NCBI RefSeq assembly: GCF_000826105.1
Contig: NZ_CCYK01000007.1
Coordinates: 1,922,001-1,986,000, forward strand
Length of the DNA: 64,000 bases
Origin: Pseudomonas massiliensis
GTDB lineage: Bacteria; Pseudomonadota; Gammaproteobacteria; Pseudomonadales; Pseudomonadaceae
Direction: 5' to 3'
In this document: one piece after another, positions 1 through 8,042 of the stretch
Numbering within the stretch: position 1 is the stretch's first letter
Layout: each line of letters starts with the position of its first letter
Made by a program: the position numbers and the translations under genes
The notes under the pieces: generated by a model
Database searches by the model: none
What the model saw: the letters and a program-made list of their open reading frames with translations, nothing else
Told to the model about the DNA's origin: nothing

Positions 1-1023
1 GCGACCGTGGCCCTGGCGACACTCTTCACCCGTAGCCTGGTGAGCCCTATCAGCCGTGCCCTGGGTGTGGCCGAGCGTATCGCTGACAATGACCTGAGCC
101 AGCCCGTGGCCGCGGACGCACAGGACGAACCGGGTCGCCTGCTGGGCGCCCTGGCACAGATGCAGGCCAATCTGCGAGTGACCCTGGGCGAGCTGGGGGA
201 TTCTTCGACCCGCCTGGCTTCGACCTCCGAGGAAATGGCCGCGGTCACTGATGATGCCCTGCGCGGCATCCAACGCCAGAACGACGAAATCGCCCAGTCC
301 GCCACTGCCATGAACCAGATGTCGGCCGCCGTGGAAGAAGTGGCCAGCAATGCAGTGCTGGCCTCCGAGGCGGCGCAAGCCTCGAGCACGGCAGCCGAGC
401 ATGGTCAACGTCAGGTAGGCCAGACCGTGCATGCGATCAACGACGTGCAAGGCGCGGTCGACCGCGCCGCCGAGGAACTCGATGCCCTCGCCGGCCAGGT
501 GCGAAGCATCGGCGGGGTACTGGAAGTGATTCGGGGTGTGGCTGAGCAGACTAACCTGTTGGCGCTCAACGCCGCCATCGAAGCCGCACGCGCCGGTGAA
601 GCCGGACGTGGCTTTGCGGTGGTCGCCGATGAGGTACGCGCCCTTGCCCATCGGACCCAGCAGTCCACCGCGCAGATCGAGGAAATGGTCGTGGGCATCC
701 AGGCCGGTGCCGACAAGGCGGTGAAGTCCATGAATGACAGTAGCGAACGGGCGCGCATCAGCGTAAGCGTGGCCGAAGCGGCCGGCGCTGCCCTGGTCGA
801 TATCAATCACGCCATTGCGCAGATCAATGCCCGTAACCTGAACATCGCCTCGGCGACTGAACAGCAGGCCCAGGTCGCCAGGGAAGTGGACCGCAGCCTG
901 GTCAGCATCCGCGATCTGTCGATCCAGACCGCCGCCGGCGCGCAACAGACCGCGGCCGCCGGCAATGACCTGTCGCGCCTGGCGGTCGCCCTCAATAGCA
1001 CGCTGCTGCGCTTCAAGCTGTGA
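1..1023 (+). CDS. Methyl-accepting chemotaxis protein, 5' end outside window
   Basis: C-terminal part of a transmembrane chemoreceptor that signals to CheA/CheW. The frame is open from base 1, so the gene starts upstream; the GTG at 7 is not the real start. Visible parts are the end of a membrane segment, a HAMP linker (about residues 10-60 of the visible part) and a full MA signalling domain with the highly conserved hairpin tip (EQTNLLALNAAIEAARAGE). The sensor domain is missing, so the ligand cannot be guessed. It is convergent with the kinase gene at 1051, 27 bp away. Confidence 0.95.
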   Translation, partial: ATVALATLFTRSLVSPISRALGVAERIADNDLSQPVAADAQDEPGRLLGALAQMQANLRVTLGELGDSSTRLASTSEEMAAVTDDALRGIQRQNDEIAQSATAMNQMSAAVEEVASNAVLASEAAQASSTAAEHGQRQVGQTVHAINDVQGAVDRAAEELDALAGQVRSIGGVLEVIRGVAEQTNLLALNAAIEAARAGEAGRGFAVVADEVRALAHRTQQSTAQIEEMVVGIQAGADKAVKSMNDSSERARISVSVAEAAGAALVDINHAIAQINARNLNIASATEQQAQVAREVDRSLVSIRDLSIQTAAGAQQTAAAGNDLSRLAVALNSTLLRFKL

Positions 1024-1050
1024 CAGGGGCGCCGCGACCGTAGTCTGAGA

Positions 1051-3432
1051 TCACAGCCGTTCGCTGGCTGACACCTGCTCCGTCGGGCTGACCTTCCTGT
1101 ACCGGCGCAAAGCGGCACGCAGCGCATCCAGGGGCTGTGGGCCGCTGGAGCCACCGCCAGGCTCGGCCAAGGATGCCTCAAGAGATGCCGCCAGGCTTGC
1201 GACCTCATTGGCGCCCACCATCAGCGCCGCGCCGTGAATGCGGTGTGCCTGGTGGGCTGCCTGCGCGGCGTCGCCGGCCTCCAGCGCGGCCGCCAGGCCA
1301 AGCAGGTCCGCCTCGGTGCTGTCGATGAATACCTGGAAGAGCCGGTTGTCCACCGAGGCTACACCGGAGAGGTCGGAGGCCGGCTCGCAGATCCAGAGGT
1401 CCAACAGTGACTCCAGCTCAGCCAGACGCAAGGGCTTGCCCAAGCTGCCATCCATTTCACTGGCAAAGACCCGCTCACGATGAGCATCATCGGTGGCCGC
1501 CGAGATGGCCAGCACGGGGGTGCGCCGCCGGCCTGCCCGCCGCTCCAGCTCGCGAATCCGCCGGGTCACTTCATAACCATCCATGCCAGGCAAGTGGCAG
1601 TCCATCAGGATGGCGTCGAAGAGTGGCTGCTGTTCCAGCCTGGCCAGGGCAGCAGGCCCGTCGGCCACAATCTCGCAGCCATAGCCCAGGGCTTCGAGCT
1701 GCAGGCTGATGGCCTGCTGGTTCACCACATGGTCTTCGACCAGCAGTATCTTGCGCTCCGTCTGGCTGGAAACTGCCGCGACGTCATCCGCGGGCAGCTC
1801 GGCCGAATTGCCAGGCTCTTTCTGATCGCCCAGCCACTGCACGGGTACCCTGAACCAGACGGTCGTCCCCTCGCCCGTCTGGCTACGCAAGCCGATATCG
1901 CCTTCCATCAGGGCGACCAGGTCTTTACAGATGGCCAGCCCCAGGCCACTGCCCCCGTAGCGGCGGCTGGTGGAATTCTCGGCTTGCACGAATGGCTGGA
2001 ATACCTGGACCTGGCGTTGCGGGTCGATGCCGATACCGGTGTCAGCGACCTCCACATGAAGGCATGGCATGGCGCCCAAGGTGAGGCGCATGCGCAATTC
2101 GATCCGCCCTTGATGGGTGAACTTCACCGCGTTGGACAGCAGGTTGTTGAGGATCTGGCGGGTACGCACGGGGTCGATGCGCACCAGGGCCGGTGCGGGC
2201 CCTTCGTGCACGAACCCCAGGGCGACGCCCTTCTGGTTCGCGCCGAGGCGATGAATGTCGGCGACAGCTTCGGCCAGGGCCCAGAGTTCGGCCGGTTGCG
2301 GGTCGAGTTGAACCTGGCGAGCCTGCAAGCGGGACAGACTGAGCACATCATCGAGCAACTCCAGCAGGTTTCCAGCGGCAGATGCCGCCAGGCTTGCCAA
2401 TTGCTCCTGTCGCGCTTGCAGGGGCGTGCGCCTTAGCAGCTCGATGGACGACAGGATGGCGTTCATCGGTGTACGGACCTCGTGGGTCATCATCGCCAGG
2501 AACGCCGACTTGGCTTCCTCGCTGCGCTGGGCCTCGCGGCGGGCCCGAGTAGCATTGCGAGCGAACAACACCAGCAACAGTACACACAGCGCCAGCCCGA
2601 GCAGCTCGCCGCGATAGTAACGCAACAGGGTCGACCACGAGGGCGCGCCAAAATCCGTCTGCGCGATCCAGCGGGCCTGCATCTGGTCAGTGCCTCGGGA
2701 GGTCAGGGTGGCAAGGCTCTTGTCGATGATCGCCTTGAGCACAGGCTGGCGCGGTGAAATGCCCATGGCGATGACCGCGGGCATTTCGGAAATCACGCCG
2801 GACAGGTGCAGTTGATCGAAGTACTTGCGTCGCACCAAGGGCCGTAGCGCCTGATCGAGGCCAACGACCGCGTCGGCGGTGCCTTCGTCTACCGCGGCGA
2901 GGGCATCCTCGGCTTCGTCGAGCAACAACAGATGGATGCCCGGATAGTGTCGGCTCAGGTAGCGTTCATAATTGCCGCCCCGCTTTACGGCCACCAGTTG
3001 ACCTTCCAGCTTGGCCGGGCTGTAGGCGATGGGGCTGGCCGCCTTGGTGATGATGACCGAAGCCCCGACAAAATAGGGGTCGCTATAGAGCAGGCGATGG
3101 CCGAATTCATCATCCAGAAGGTGCGTCGATACGGCCGGCAACAGGTCCAGCTCGCCGCGCCCGATCATGTCCAGGCTGTGCTGAAGGTTCGGGCTGGGCA
3201 CCTCTTGAAAAACCAGCCCCGTGGTTTTCTGCACATAGTCGACGTATTCCCGGGTCAGGCCTTGGTGCCGACCCTTGTTGTCGCGGTACTCCATGGGCCA
3301 GTAGGGATCAATGGCGTAACGGACTACCGGGTGCTCGCGTATCCACGCCTGCTCCTGCTCCGTGAACAGCTGCGCGCTCGCCACGCTGGGGCAGAGAATG
3401 GCGGCCGCTAGCCAGCCGCACAACCGGAACAC
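1051..3432 (-). CDS. BvgS/EvgS-like hybrid sensor histidine kinase
   Basis: Membrane sensor kinase of 793 aa using a multistep phosphorelay. In order: signal peptide (1-20), one periplasmic solute-binding (SBP_bac_3) domain (about 30-260), membrane segment (about 275-292), HisKA with phospho-acceptor His317 in HEVRTP, HATPase (about 425-530, DTGIGI and GGSGLGL boxes), receiver with Asp611 (MDCHLPGMDG) and a C-terminal Hpt domain with His733. BvgS has two Venus-flytrap domains; only one is seen here. GTG start with GGAAGG eight bases upstream, one base after the stop of the response regulator gene, so the two are co-transcribed and translationally coupled. The ligand is unknown. Confidence 0.93.
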   Translation of the reverse strand: MFRLCGWLAAAILCPSVASAQLFTEQEQAWIREHPVVRYAIDPYWPMEYRDNKGRHQGLTREYVDYVQKTTGLVFQEVPSPNLQHSLDMIGRGELDLLPAVSTHLLDDEFGHRLLYSDPYFVGASVIITKAASPIAYSPAKLEGQLVAVKRGGNYERYLSRHYPGIHLLLLDEAEDALAAVDEGTADAVVGLDQALRPLVRRKYFDQLHLSGVISEMPAVIAMGISPRQPVLKAIIDKSLATLTSRGTDQMQARWIAQTDFGAPSWSTLLRYYRGELLGLALCVLLLVLFARNATRARREAQRSEEAKSAFLAMMTHEVRTPMNAILSSIELLRRTPLQARQEQLASLAASAAGNLLELLDDVLSLSRLQARQVQLDPQPAELWALAEAVADIHRLGANQKGVALGFVHEGPAPALVRIDPVRTRQILNNLLSNAVKFTHQGRIELRMRLTLGAMPCLHVEVADTGIGIDPQRQVQVFQPFVQAENSTSRRYGGSGLGLAICKDLVALMEGDIGLRSQTGEGTTVWFRVPVQWLGDQKEPGNSAELPADDVAAVSSQTERKILLVEDHVVNQQAISLQLEALGYGCEIVADGPAALARLEQQPLFDAILMDCHLPGMDGYEVTRRIRELERRAGRRRTPVLAISAATDDAHRERVFASEMDGSLGKPLRLAELESLLDLWICEPASDLSGVASVDNRLFQVFIDSTEADLLGLAAALEAGDAAQAAHQAHRIHGAALMVGANEVASLAASLEASLAEPGGGSSGPQPLDALRAALRRYRKVSPTEQVSASERL

Positions 3433-3433
3433 C

Positions 3434-4129
3434 TTACCGGCCTTCCAGCTGTGAGCTGATCTTGAACAACTCGTGGTCCGTACGCAGGCCGAGCTTGCGA
3501 TAGGCCGACTGTTTCTGAGCGCTGATCGTCTTGATGCTGCGAGAAAACTTGGACGCGATGGCCGTCACCGAAAGACCGTCCAGGCAGCAGCGCAACACCT
3601 CGCGTTCACGGGGGGTCAATGAATGAGTGGAAACCAATGCGGCGGCGGGCGGGGTTTCCGTGTCGTCCTGAGCCGCCAGGGGCAAGGTAGCGACATTGTT
3701 GCGCAGCAGTTCCCCTTCCATGTCAGGGTGCAGGTAGATCTCGCCACCCGCCACGGTGCGAATGGCCTTGAGCAGTTCCTGGGCGCCGAGTTCCTTGCCC
3801 ACGAACCCTGTAGCGCCGCAACGCAGCGATAGCGCGACCGTGGCCGGTGTGTGCAGGGAGGAAATCACCACCACCGCCACCTTTGGATACCGGGTGCGAA
3901 TGGCCTTTATCAGGTTCAGGCCATCGACTTCACCAGGGCTCAGGGCGTAATCGATGACCACCATGTCCACTTCGTTGGCACGCAACGCGGCCAGCAGCGA
4001 ATGACTATTGGTATGGGTGCTCAGAACGCGGAGGTCGGACTGGTTGCCAAGCAGGTGCGACATGCCATGGAGGATGAATTCGTGGTCATCCAGCAGCATC
4101 AGGCGCAGTGGGGCCGCATATTTCTTCAT
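3434..4129 (-). CDS. LuxR/NarL-family response regulator (BvgA-like)
   Basis: Cytoplasmic transcription factor of about 231 aa: N-terminal receiver (LDDHEF acidic pocket, VIDYALSPGEVDG phosphorylation site) and C-terminal LuxR helix-turn-helix (SLTPREREVLRCCLDGLS). The ATG at 4129 is chosen over a GTG nine bases upstream because AAGGTGG lies five bases before it. It precedes the hybrid kinase gene with one base between them, so it is almost certainly the cognate output regulator. Targets are not evident. Confidence 0.93.
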   Translation of the reverse strand: MKKYAAPLRLMLLDDHEFILHGMSHLLGNQSDLRVLSTHTNSHSLLAALRANEVDMVVIDYALSPGEVDGLNLIKAIRTRYPKVAVVVISSLHTPATVALSLRCGATGFVGKELGAQELLKAIRTVAGGEIYLHPDMEGELLRNNVATLPLAAQDDTETPPAAALVSTHSLTPREREVLRCCLDGLSVTAIASKFSRSIKTISAQKQSAYRKLGLRTDHELFKISSQLEGR

Positions 4130-4138
4130 GCGAACCAC

Positions 4139-4565
4139 CTTGGCGAAACTGGCGCTTGGGCCGGCCTTGGGATGGGACTGTCCTGAGTGCGCGGTACAGG
4201 TGCGGAATCTCTCATGCTGCCAAGCCTCGAAACTTTCGGTTCATGGTGCCCTGAAGGCGCTCCTTAAGGAAGTTCGCCGGAAGGCTTGGCTCGGGACAGC
4301 TCCTGTTTTCAGAGCTTAGCCTGAAGACCGAAGCGGAGAAACCCGGGATCATGCTTCCCGTGCCGAAGGCTTGCCGTAGAACAGGCAGGCACTTTAGGTC
4401 GCACCTGTATCCAGTTGTATCGGAATGATCTTAATTTACTGATTTTGAAACAATTTTTCTTCAGAGTTTTGCCTGCTCGATGCCAGTCATTACTAACGCA
4501 ATCCATGCATACGACCGATAACTGCTATCAACACGGCTGATTCAGCAGGGCGATCGATCGGTGTT
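4139..4565. other. AT-rich intergenic stretch without a convincing gene
   Basis: Between the response regulator start (minus) and the candidate RNA below. Bases about 4420-4540 are clearly more AT-rich than the surroundings and probably hold promoter elements. A 65-codon minus frame at 4309-4506 has no ribosome binding site or protein-like composition and is not called. Confidence 0.4.
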
Positions 4566-4681
4566 AAGGTTTACCCCGAAGCTGAGGTCGTCGGCAAATA
4601 CCCCCCGCCGTCCGGCGCCTCTCTCCTTCGTCCTTTGGTGATAAGTTGGCCACCGCACCCATGGCGCGGTGGCTCTTTTTT
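4566..4681 (+). ncRNA. Candidate small RNA ending in a strong terminator
   Basis: No plus-strand gene lies upstream of the factor-independent terminator at 4649-4681, yet its U tract is oriented for plus-strand transcription. The roughly 110 bases before it have no coding potential and are pyrimidine-rich. A weak promoter-like pair (TTCAGC, 17 bp, TTAAGG at about 4541-4569) could start a short RNA. The 5' end is a guess and no known Pseudomonas sRNA was recognised. Inference only. Confidence 0.28.
4649..4681 (+). terminator. Factor-independent terminator
   Basis: Perfect 8-bp stem GCCACCGC/GCGGTGGC (4649-4656 with 4666-4673), 9-base loop, then TCTTTTTT. The T run follows the hairpin only on the plus strand. 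It lies six bases past the 3' end of the minus-strand coiled-coil gene, for which it lacks a U tract. Confidence 0.8.
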
Positions 4682-4686
4682 CTGCC

Positions 4687-5691
4687 TCAGGGCTTCGAAC
4701 CTTTCCTGGCACGCTGCGCTTGTGCTTCGGCATGCGCCTGAGCAAGGGCTTGCTCGAGCCAGCCGATACGCGCGCGCGCTTCAGCCAGTTCGCCGGTGTG
4801 CGCCAGCTGCTTTGCCGCTGCCTCCCTGGCCTGTTCACGTTCTTGCGCCAACTGCTGGCTTAGCGCATCCCGCGAGCCTTCGGCCTGACCTCGCAGCGCT
4901 GCCAGCTGGGCCAACTCTCCCTGAAGCGCAGCGATACGAGCTTGTGCTTCTTGCTCCCGCGCCTCACCCTGCTCCAGCGCTGTGCGCAGGTGGCGAGAGT
5001 CGCTGTCCCGCTGGGTAAGTGTCTCCTGCACCGCCTTCAGCCCGGCCTGAGCCTGCCGCAACTCTTCCTGCAAGCCCATCGCAATCGCCTCATGATGGCG
5101 CCGCTCCTGCTCACACAGTGCCTGGCTGTCCAGCCGTTCCTGCCGCAACGCCTCCACGGCCTGCTGATGCTTGCCCTCCCAGGCGCTTGCCTGACTTTGC
5201 TGGTCAGCGAGCCGGGATTGCAAGTCCTCTCGGGCCTGGCTCAACCGCGCATTGTCCAGGCGGGCAGCCTGAATGGTTTCTTGCAATCGCGCGATTTGTT
5301 CACCGGCGCCGGCCAAGGCCAGGTCACGATCGGCGAGAGTCCGCTCCAGCTGGACAAGTCGCTCGGCCTGGTCGTTCAAGGTACCTTGCAGACGAGCCCG
5401 GTGTGTATCGAACGCTTCCTGGGCCGTGTCGATGCGCGCCTGGGCTTCATCATGCAGCCGCTGGGCCAAGGCGCCGACCAGTTCGCTCAGCGTGTCGCTG
5501 ATGCTGCCCATGCCTTCGGCCAGGGTTCCTTCAGCCTGGTCCAGCTCCTTGAGGTAGCGGTGAATGGTGCTTTTGGACCCGGTGTTGCCCAGCTCGATCC
5601 GAATGGCATCGATACTAGGGTTCTGCCCCTTGGCCAAGAGCGCCTTGCGCGCCTTGTCCACCGATGCCTTATCGATACCGCCACGTGCCAT
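4687..5691 (-). CDS. KfrA-type DNA-binding coiled-coil protein (second copy)
   Basis: Protein of 334 aa. Residues 1-55 match the KfrA_N helix-turn-helix type of plasmid replication-region DNA-binding proteins (VDKARKALLAKGQNPSIDAI, then KSTIHRYLKEL). The remainder, about 90-330, is Gln/Glu/Ala/Arg-rich heptad sequence predicted to form a long coiled coil. ATG start with GGGGGACCT just upstream. It follows another KfrA-like gene by 69 bp on the same strand and belongs with the divergent tyrosine recombinase at 6841. A role as accessory DNA-bridging or partition-like factor is inferred from KfrA and TnpT; the direct function is unknown. Confidence 0.8.
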   Translation of the reverse strand: MARGGIDKASVDKARKALLAKGQNPSIDAIRIELGNTGSKSTIHRYLKELDQAEGTLAEGMGSISDTLSELVGALAQRLHDEAQARIDTAQEAFDTHRARLQGTLNDQAERLVQLERTLADRDLALAGAGEQIARLQETIQAARLDNARLSQAREDLQSRLADQQSQASAWEGKHQQAVEALRQERLDSQALCEQERRHHEAIAMGLQEELRQAQAGLKAVQETLTQRDSDSRHLRTALEQGEAREQEAQARIAALQGELAQLAALRGQAEGSRDALSQQLAQEREQAREAAAKQLAHTGELAEARARIGWLEQALAQAHAEAQAQRARKGSKP

Positions 5692-5760
5692 AGGTCCCCC
5701 AGGTGAATTGATAGCTTGCAGCCATTGTCCGGCGTTTTGGGTAGCCAGTGCTAGTGCGTG

Positions 5761-6753
5761 CTAGCCACCCGAACGCGGGCTGGCCGGCTTGCGCCGGGCC
5801 AGCCGCTCACTTAGCTGGCTGAATTGGGCCTGCAGCGTATCGGCGCGCGCGTGTTGCACGGCTGCCTCCCGACGAGCCGCTTCCAGGGCTTCCTGCGCCT
5901 GGCTCAGGCGTGCCTGTAGGGCCGTCTGCGCGTGCTCGGCTTCCATTACGCGCTGAAGGCGCTCCTCTCGCGCTTGTGCGGCCTGGCCTTGGGCAATCAC
6001 CGCCTGCTGCTGGGCTTCCGTCATTTGCACAAGGATCGCGGCCTGGCGCTGTTGGAGATCAGCCAGTTGCAGCCGCGCCTCCTTCAACTCTGCCGCGCGG
6101 GCCTTGCTCTCTTCGCGAGCTCGATCGACCTCTCGATGGGCGCGTTCCTCTAGGCCCCGCACGTAGGCCTCCTGTGTCAGGCGGGCTTCTTCGGCCTGGA
6201 GCCGGGCGGTGTCCAGGGCGGCCTGCATCTGTTGTACCTGTTGCGCGGCAAGCGCTTGTCCTTGCTGCAGCGCTTCACGCTGAGCATGCAGATCGTCGAT
6301 CTGCGCCTGTCGCTCTTCCAGCAAGCGTTCCAGATCTGTCAGGCGGGTCTCTACAGAACGACGCGCCGACTCGGCCGCATTTACCTGTTGCCGTGCGCCG
6401 GCCACCTCTCGCCTGGCCTGATCCTCGGCTTCAGCCAGTTGCAGCCGCTCCTGGGCCAGGAGCTGCCGTTGCTGCTCCAGGGTTTGTTCAGCGACTGCCT
6501 GGGCCAAGCCGATAGCGTGACGCCATACCGCAACGAACGCCTCCGACACCTCGCTCGGCAAGGCGGGCAAGCGGGTCTCGCCACGCAGCCGCTGGGCGAG
6601 ACGGTCCCACCATTGATCGAGCAAGGCCCCGACCCGCGCGGGGCTGCCCCGGCCCAGCTCCAGGCGCACCCGTTCCACCGTTGGGCGCTCCCCTCGTGCC
6701 AGCACTGCGTCAGCTGCGGCATAGACCTCTTCTTCCGGAACCCCTACCGCCAC
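5761..6753 (-). CDS. KfrA/TnpT-like DNA-binding coiled-coil protein
   Basis: Protein of 330 aa. The N-terminal 60 residues form a KfrA_N-like helix-turn-helix (EEEVYAAADAVLARGERPTV, RVRLELGRGSPARVGALLD); about 100-320 is an extended coiled coil. GTG start after a G-rich stretch; no in-frame ATG is available. It is divergent from the tyrosine recombinase, with palindromes between. This matches the arrangement of tnpT and tnpS in Tn4651-family transposons, where TnpT is a coiled-coil DNA-binding protein aiding the TnpS recombinase. The TnpT assignment is inference from architecture and synteny; no transposase is nearby. Confidence 0.78.
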   Translation of the reverse strand: MAVGVPEEEVYAAADAVLARGERPTVERVRLELGRGSPARVGALLDQWWDRLAQRLRGETRLPALPSEVSEAFVAVWRHAIGLAQAVAEQTLEQQRQLLAQERLQLAEAEDQARREVAGARQQVNAAESARRSVETRLTDLERLLEERQAQIDDLHAQREALQQGQALAAQQVQQMQAALDTARLQAEEARLTQEAYVRGLEERAHREVDRAREESKARAAELKEARLQLADLQQRQAAILVQMTEAQQQAVIAQGQAAQAREERLQRVMEAEHAQTALQARLSQAQEALEAARREAAVQHARADTLQAQFSQLSERLARRKPASPRSGG

Positions 6754-6840
6754 ACCCCCACCCCCATTATATTAGGTCTGATAATGAAGTATTATCCGAC
6801 TCATTAATTGCCAAACGTTAATTATTTTACGTTGGACGTA
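6754..6840. promoter_or_regulatory. Divergent promoter / candidate recombination site with inverted repeats
   Basis: AT-rich 87 bp between the KfrA-like and recombinase genes, in sharp contrast to the GC-rich genes around it. It contains a perfect inverted repeat GATAAT-N5-ATTATC (6780-6796) and a second, AACGT-N10-ACGTT (6814-6833), flanked by TTAATT motifs. In Tn4651 the resolution core lies between tnpS and tnpT, so these repeats may be recombinase or KfrA binding sites, or simple promoter operators. Confidence 0.5.
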
Positions 6841-7959
6841 ATGAATAATACGATAACCGTTTTCGAAGCTGATTCAAAGCCTCTCCAGGCCATGGAGCTG
6901 GACGCCAAGGCTCAGGAAGCGATTGCCGGCTTCGTCGCCGCAGGAACGGCACCGAACACCTTGCGCAGTTACAAGTCGGCGGTAGCGTACTGGGAGGGCT
7001 GGCTGCGACTGCGCTACGGCCGTGGCTTCCATGACAGTCCGGTGCCGGAACAGGTGGCAATGCAGTTCGTACTCGATCATCTGGCACGGCCGAGCGAGGG
7101 CCAATGGCTGCATCTTCTTCCGCCGGTAGTGGACCAAGCCCTTGTACAGGCGGGAGTCAAGGCCAGACCCGGCCCCCTGAGTCACAACACGGTGCGCCAT
7201 CGCCTGGCGGTACTTGGCAAATGGCATCAACTCAAGGGCTGGCCGAGCCCTACTGAAGGCGCCGCGCTGAGGACACTGCTGCGCGATGCCCATAAGGCCC
7301 AGGTGCGCAACGGCCGTGAAGTGCGCAAGAAAACCGCCGTGGCCCGCGAATCGCTGCAAGCGATGCTCGCCACCTGTACCGACGGCGTGCGCGGCATACG
7401 CGATCGCGCCCTGTTGCTATTGGCCTGGAGCGGCGGTGGTCGTCGTCGCTCGGAAGTAGTGGGATTACAAGTGACCGATCTGCGTCGCCTGGACGAAAAT
7501 ACCTGGCTCTATGCCTTGGGCGTGACCAAGACAAATACCGGCGGGCTGCGTCGGGAGAAACCCTTGGCCGGCCCTGCCGCCACTGCGCTCACCGCCTGGC
7601 TGGCAGCGGCGCCGGCTGACGTCGGGCCACTCTTTCGACGGGTACACAAAGGCGGTCGGGTGGGCAGCGCCGGCCTATCGGCGGATCAGGTGGCGCGCAT
7701 CGTTCAGCGTCGGGCCCGGCTGGCCGGGCTCGCTGGCGACTGGGCGGCCCATAGCTTGCGTTCGGGCTTCGTTACCGAGGCGGGCCGTCAGGGCGTACCA
7801 CTTGGCGAAGTAATGGCAATGACTGAACACCGCAGCGTCAATACGGTGATGAGCTATTTCCAGGCTGGCAGCCTCTTGCGCAGCCGCGCGCTGGGACTGC
7901 TGGATGACTTGGCCCCGGCGGAAAAGAGCCGAACCGGACCCGGCAGTGCCAGCGAATGA
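6841..7959 (+). CDS. Tyrosine recombinase / integrase, TnpS-like
   Basis: Site-specific recombinase of about 372 aa. N-terminal SAM-like core-binding domain (about 15-150) is followed by a catalytic domain with the expected residues: Arg in GGGRRRSEV, the HSLRSGF box (His-x-x-Arg), the EHRS motif, and nucleophilic Tyr in MSYFQAG. The ATG at 6841 is preferred to a TTG 33 bases upstream because it leaves the palindromic region outside the gene. Divergent from two KfrA-like genes. No attachment-site duplication or cargo is seen, so it is more likely a resolution or dimer-processing recombinase than a prophage integrase. Confidence 0.9.
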   Translation: MNNTITVFEADSKPLQAMELDAKAQEAIAGFVAAGTAPNTLRSYKSAVAYWEGWLRLRYGRGFHDSPVPEQVAMQFVLDHLARPSEGQWLHLLPPVVDQALVQAGVKARPGPLSHNTVRHRLAVLGKWHQLKGWPSPTEGAALRTLLRDAHKAQVRNGREVRKKTAVARESLQAMLATCTDGVRGIRDRALLLLAWSGGGRRRSEVVGLQVTDLRRLDENTWLYALGVTKTNTGGLRREKPLAGPAATALTAWLAAAPADVGPLFRRVHKGGRVGSAGLSADQVARIVQRRARLAGLAGDWAAHSLRSGFVTEAGRQGVPLGEVMAMTEHRSVNTVMSYFQAGSLLRSRALGLLDDLAPAEKSRTGPGSASE

Positions 7960-8042
7960 CTGGTCTTTCTATGGCCAGATAGGACATCGTATAACCTGTG
8001 CTAGTGTTGTGTGGCTTATAAAAACAACAGCAGAGGTTACCG

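Noticed and set aside
1480..2436. A 318-codon frame opposite the hybrid kinase
   Set aside because: The kinase on the other strand has full domain structure and conserved motifs; the antisense frame has none.
5749..8008. GTGCTAGTG repeated at 5749 and 8000 as attachment-site duplication around the recombinase module
   Set aside because: Only nine bases match, the flanks differ, and the left copy lies between two genes of the module, not outside it.
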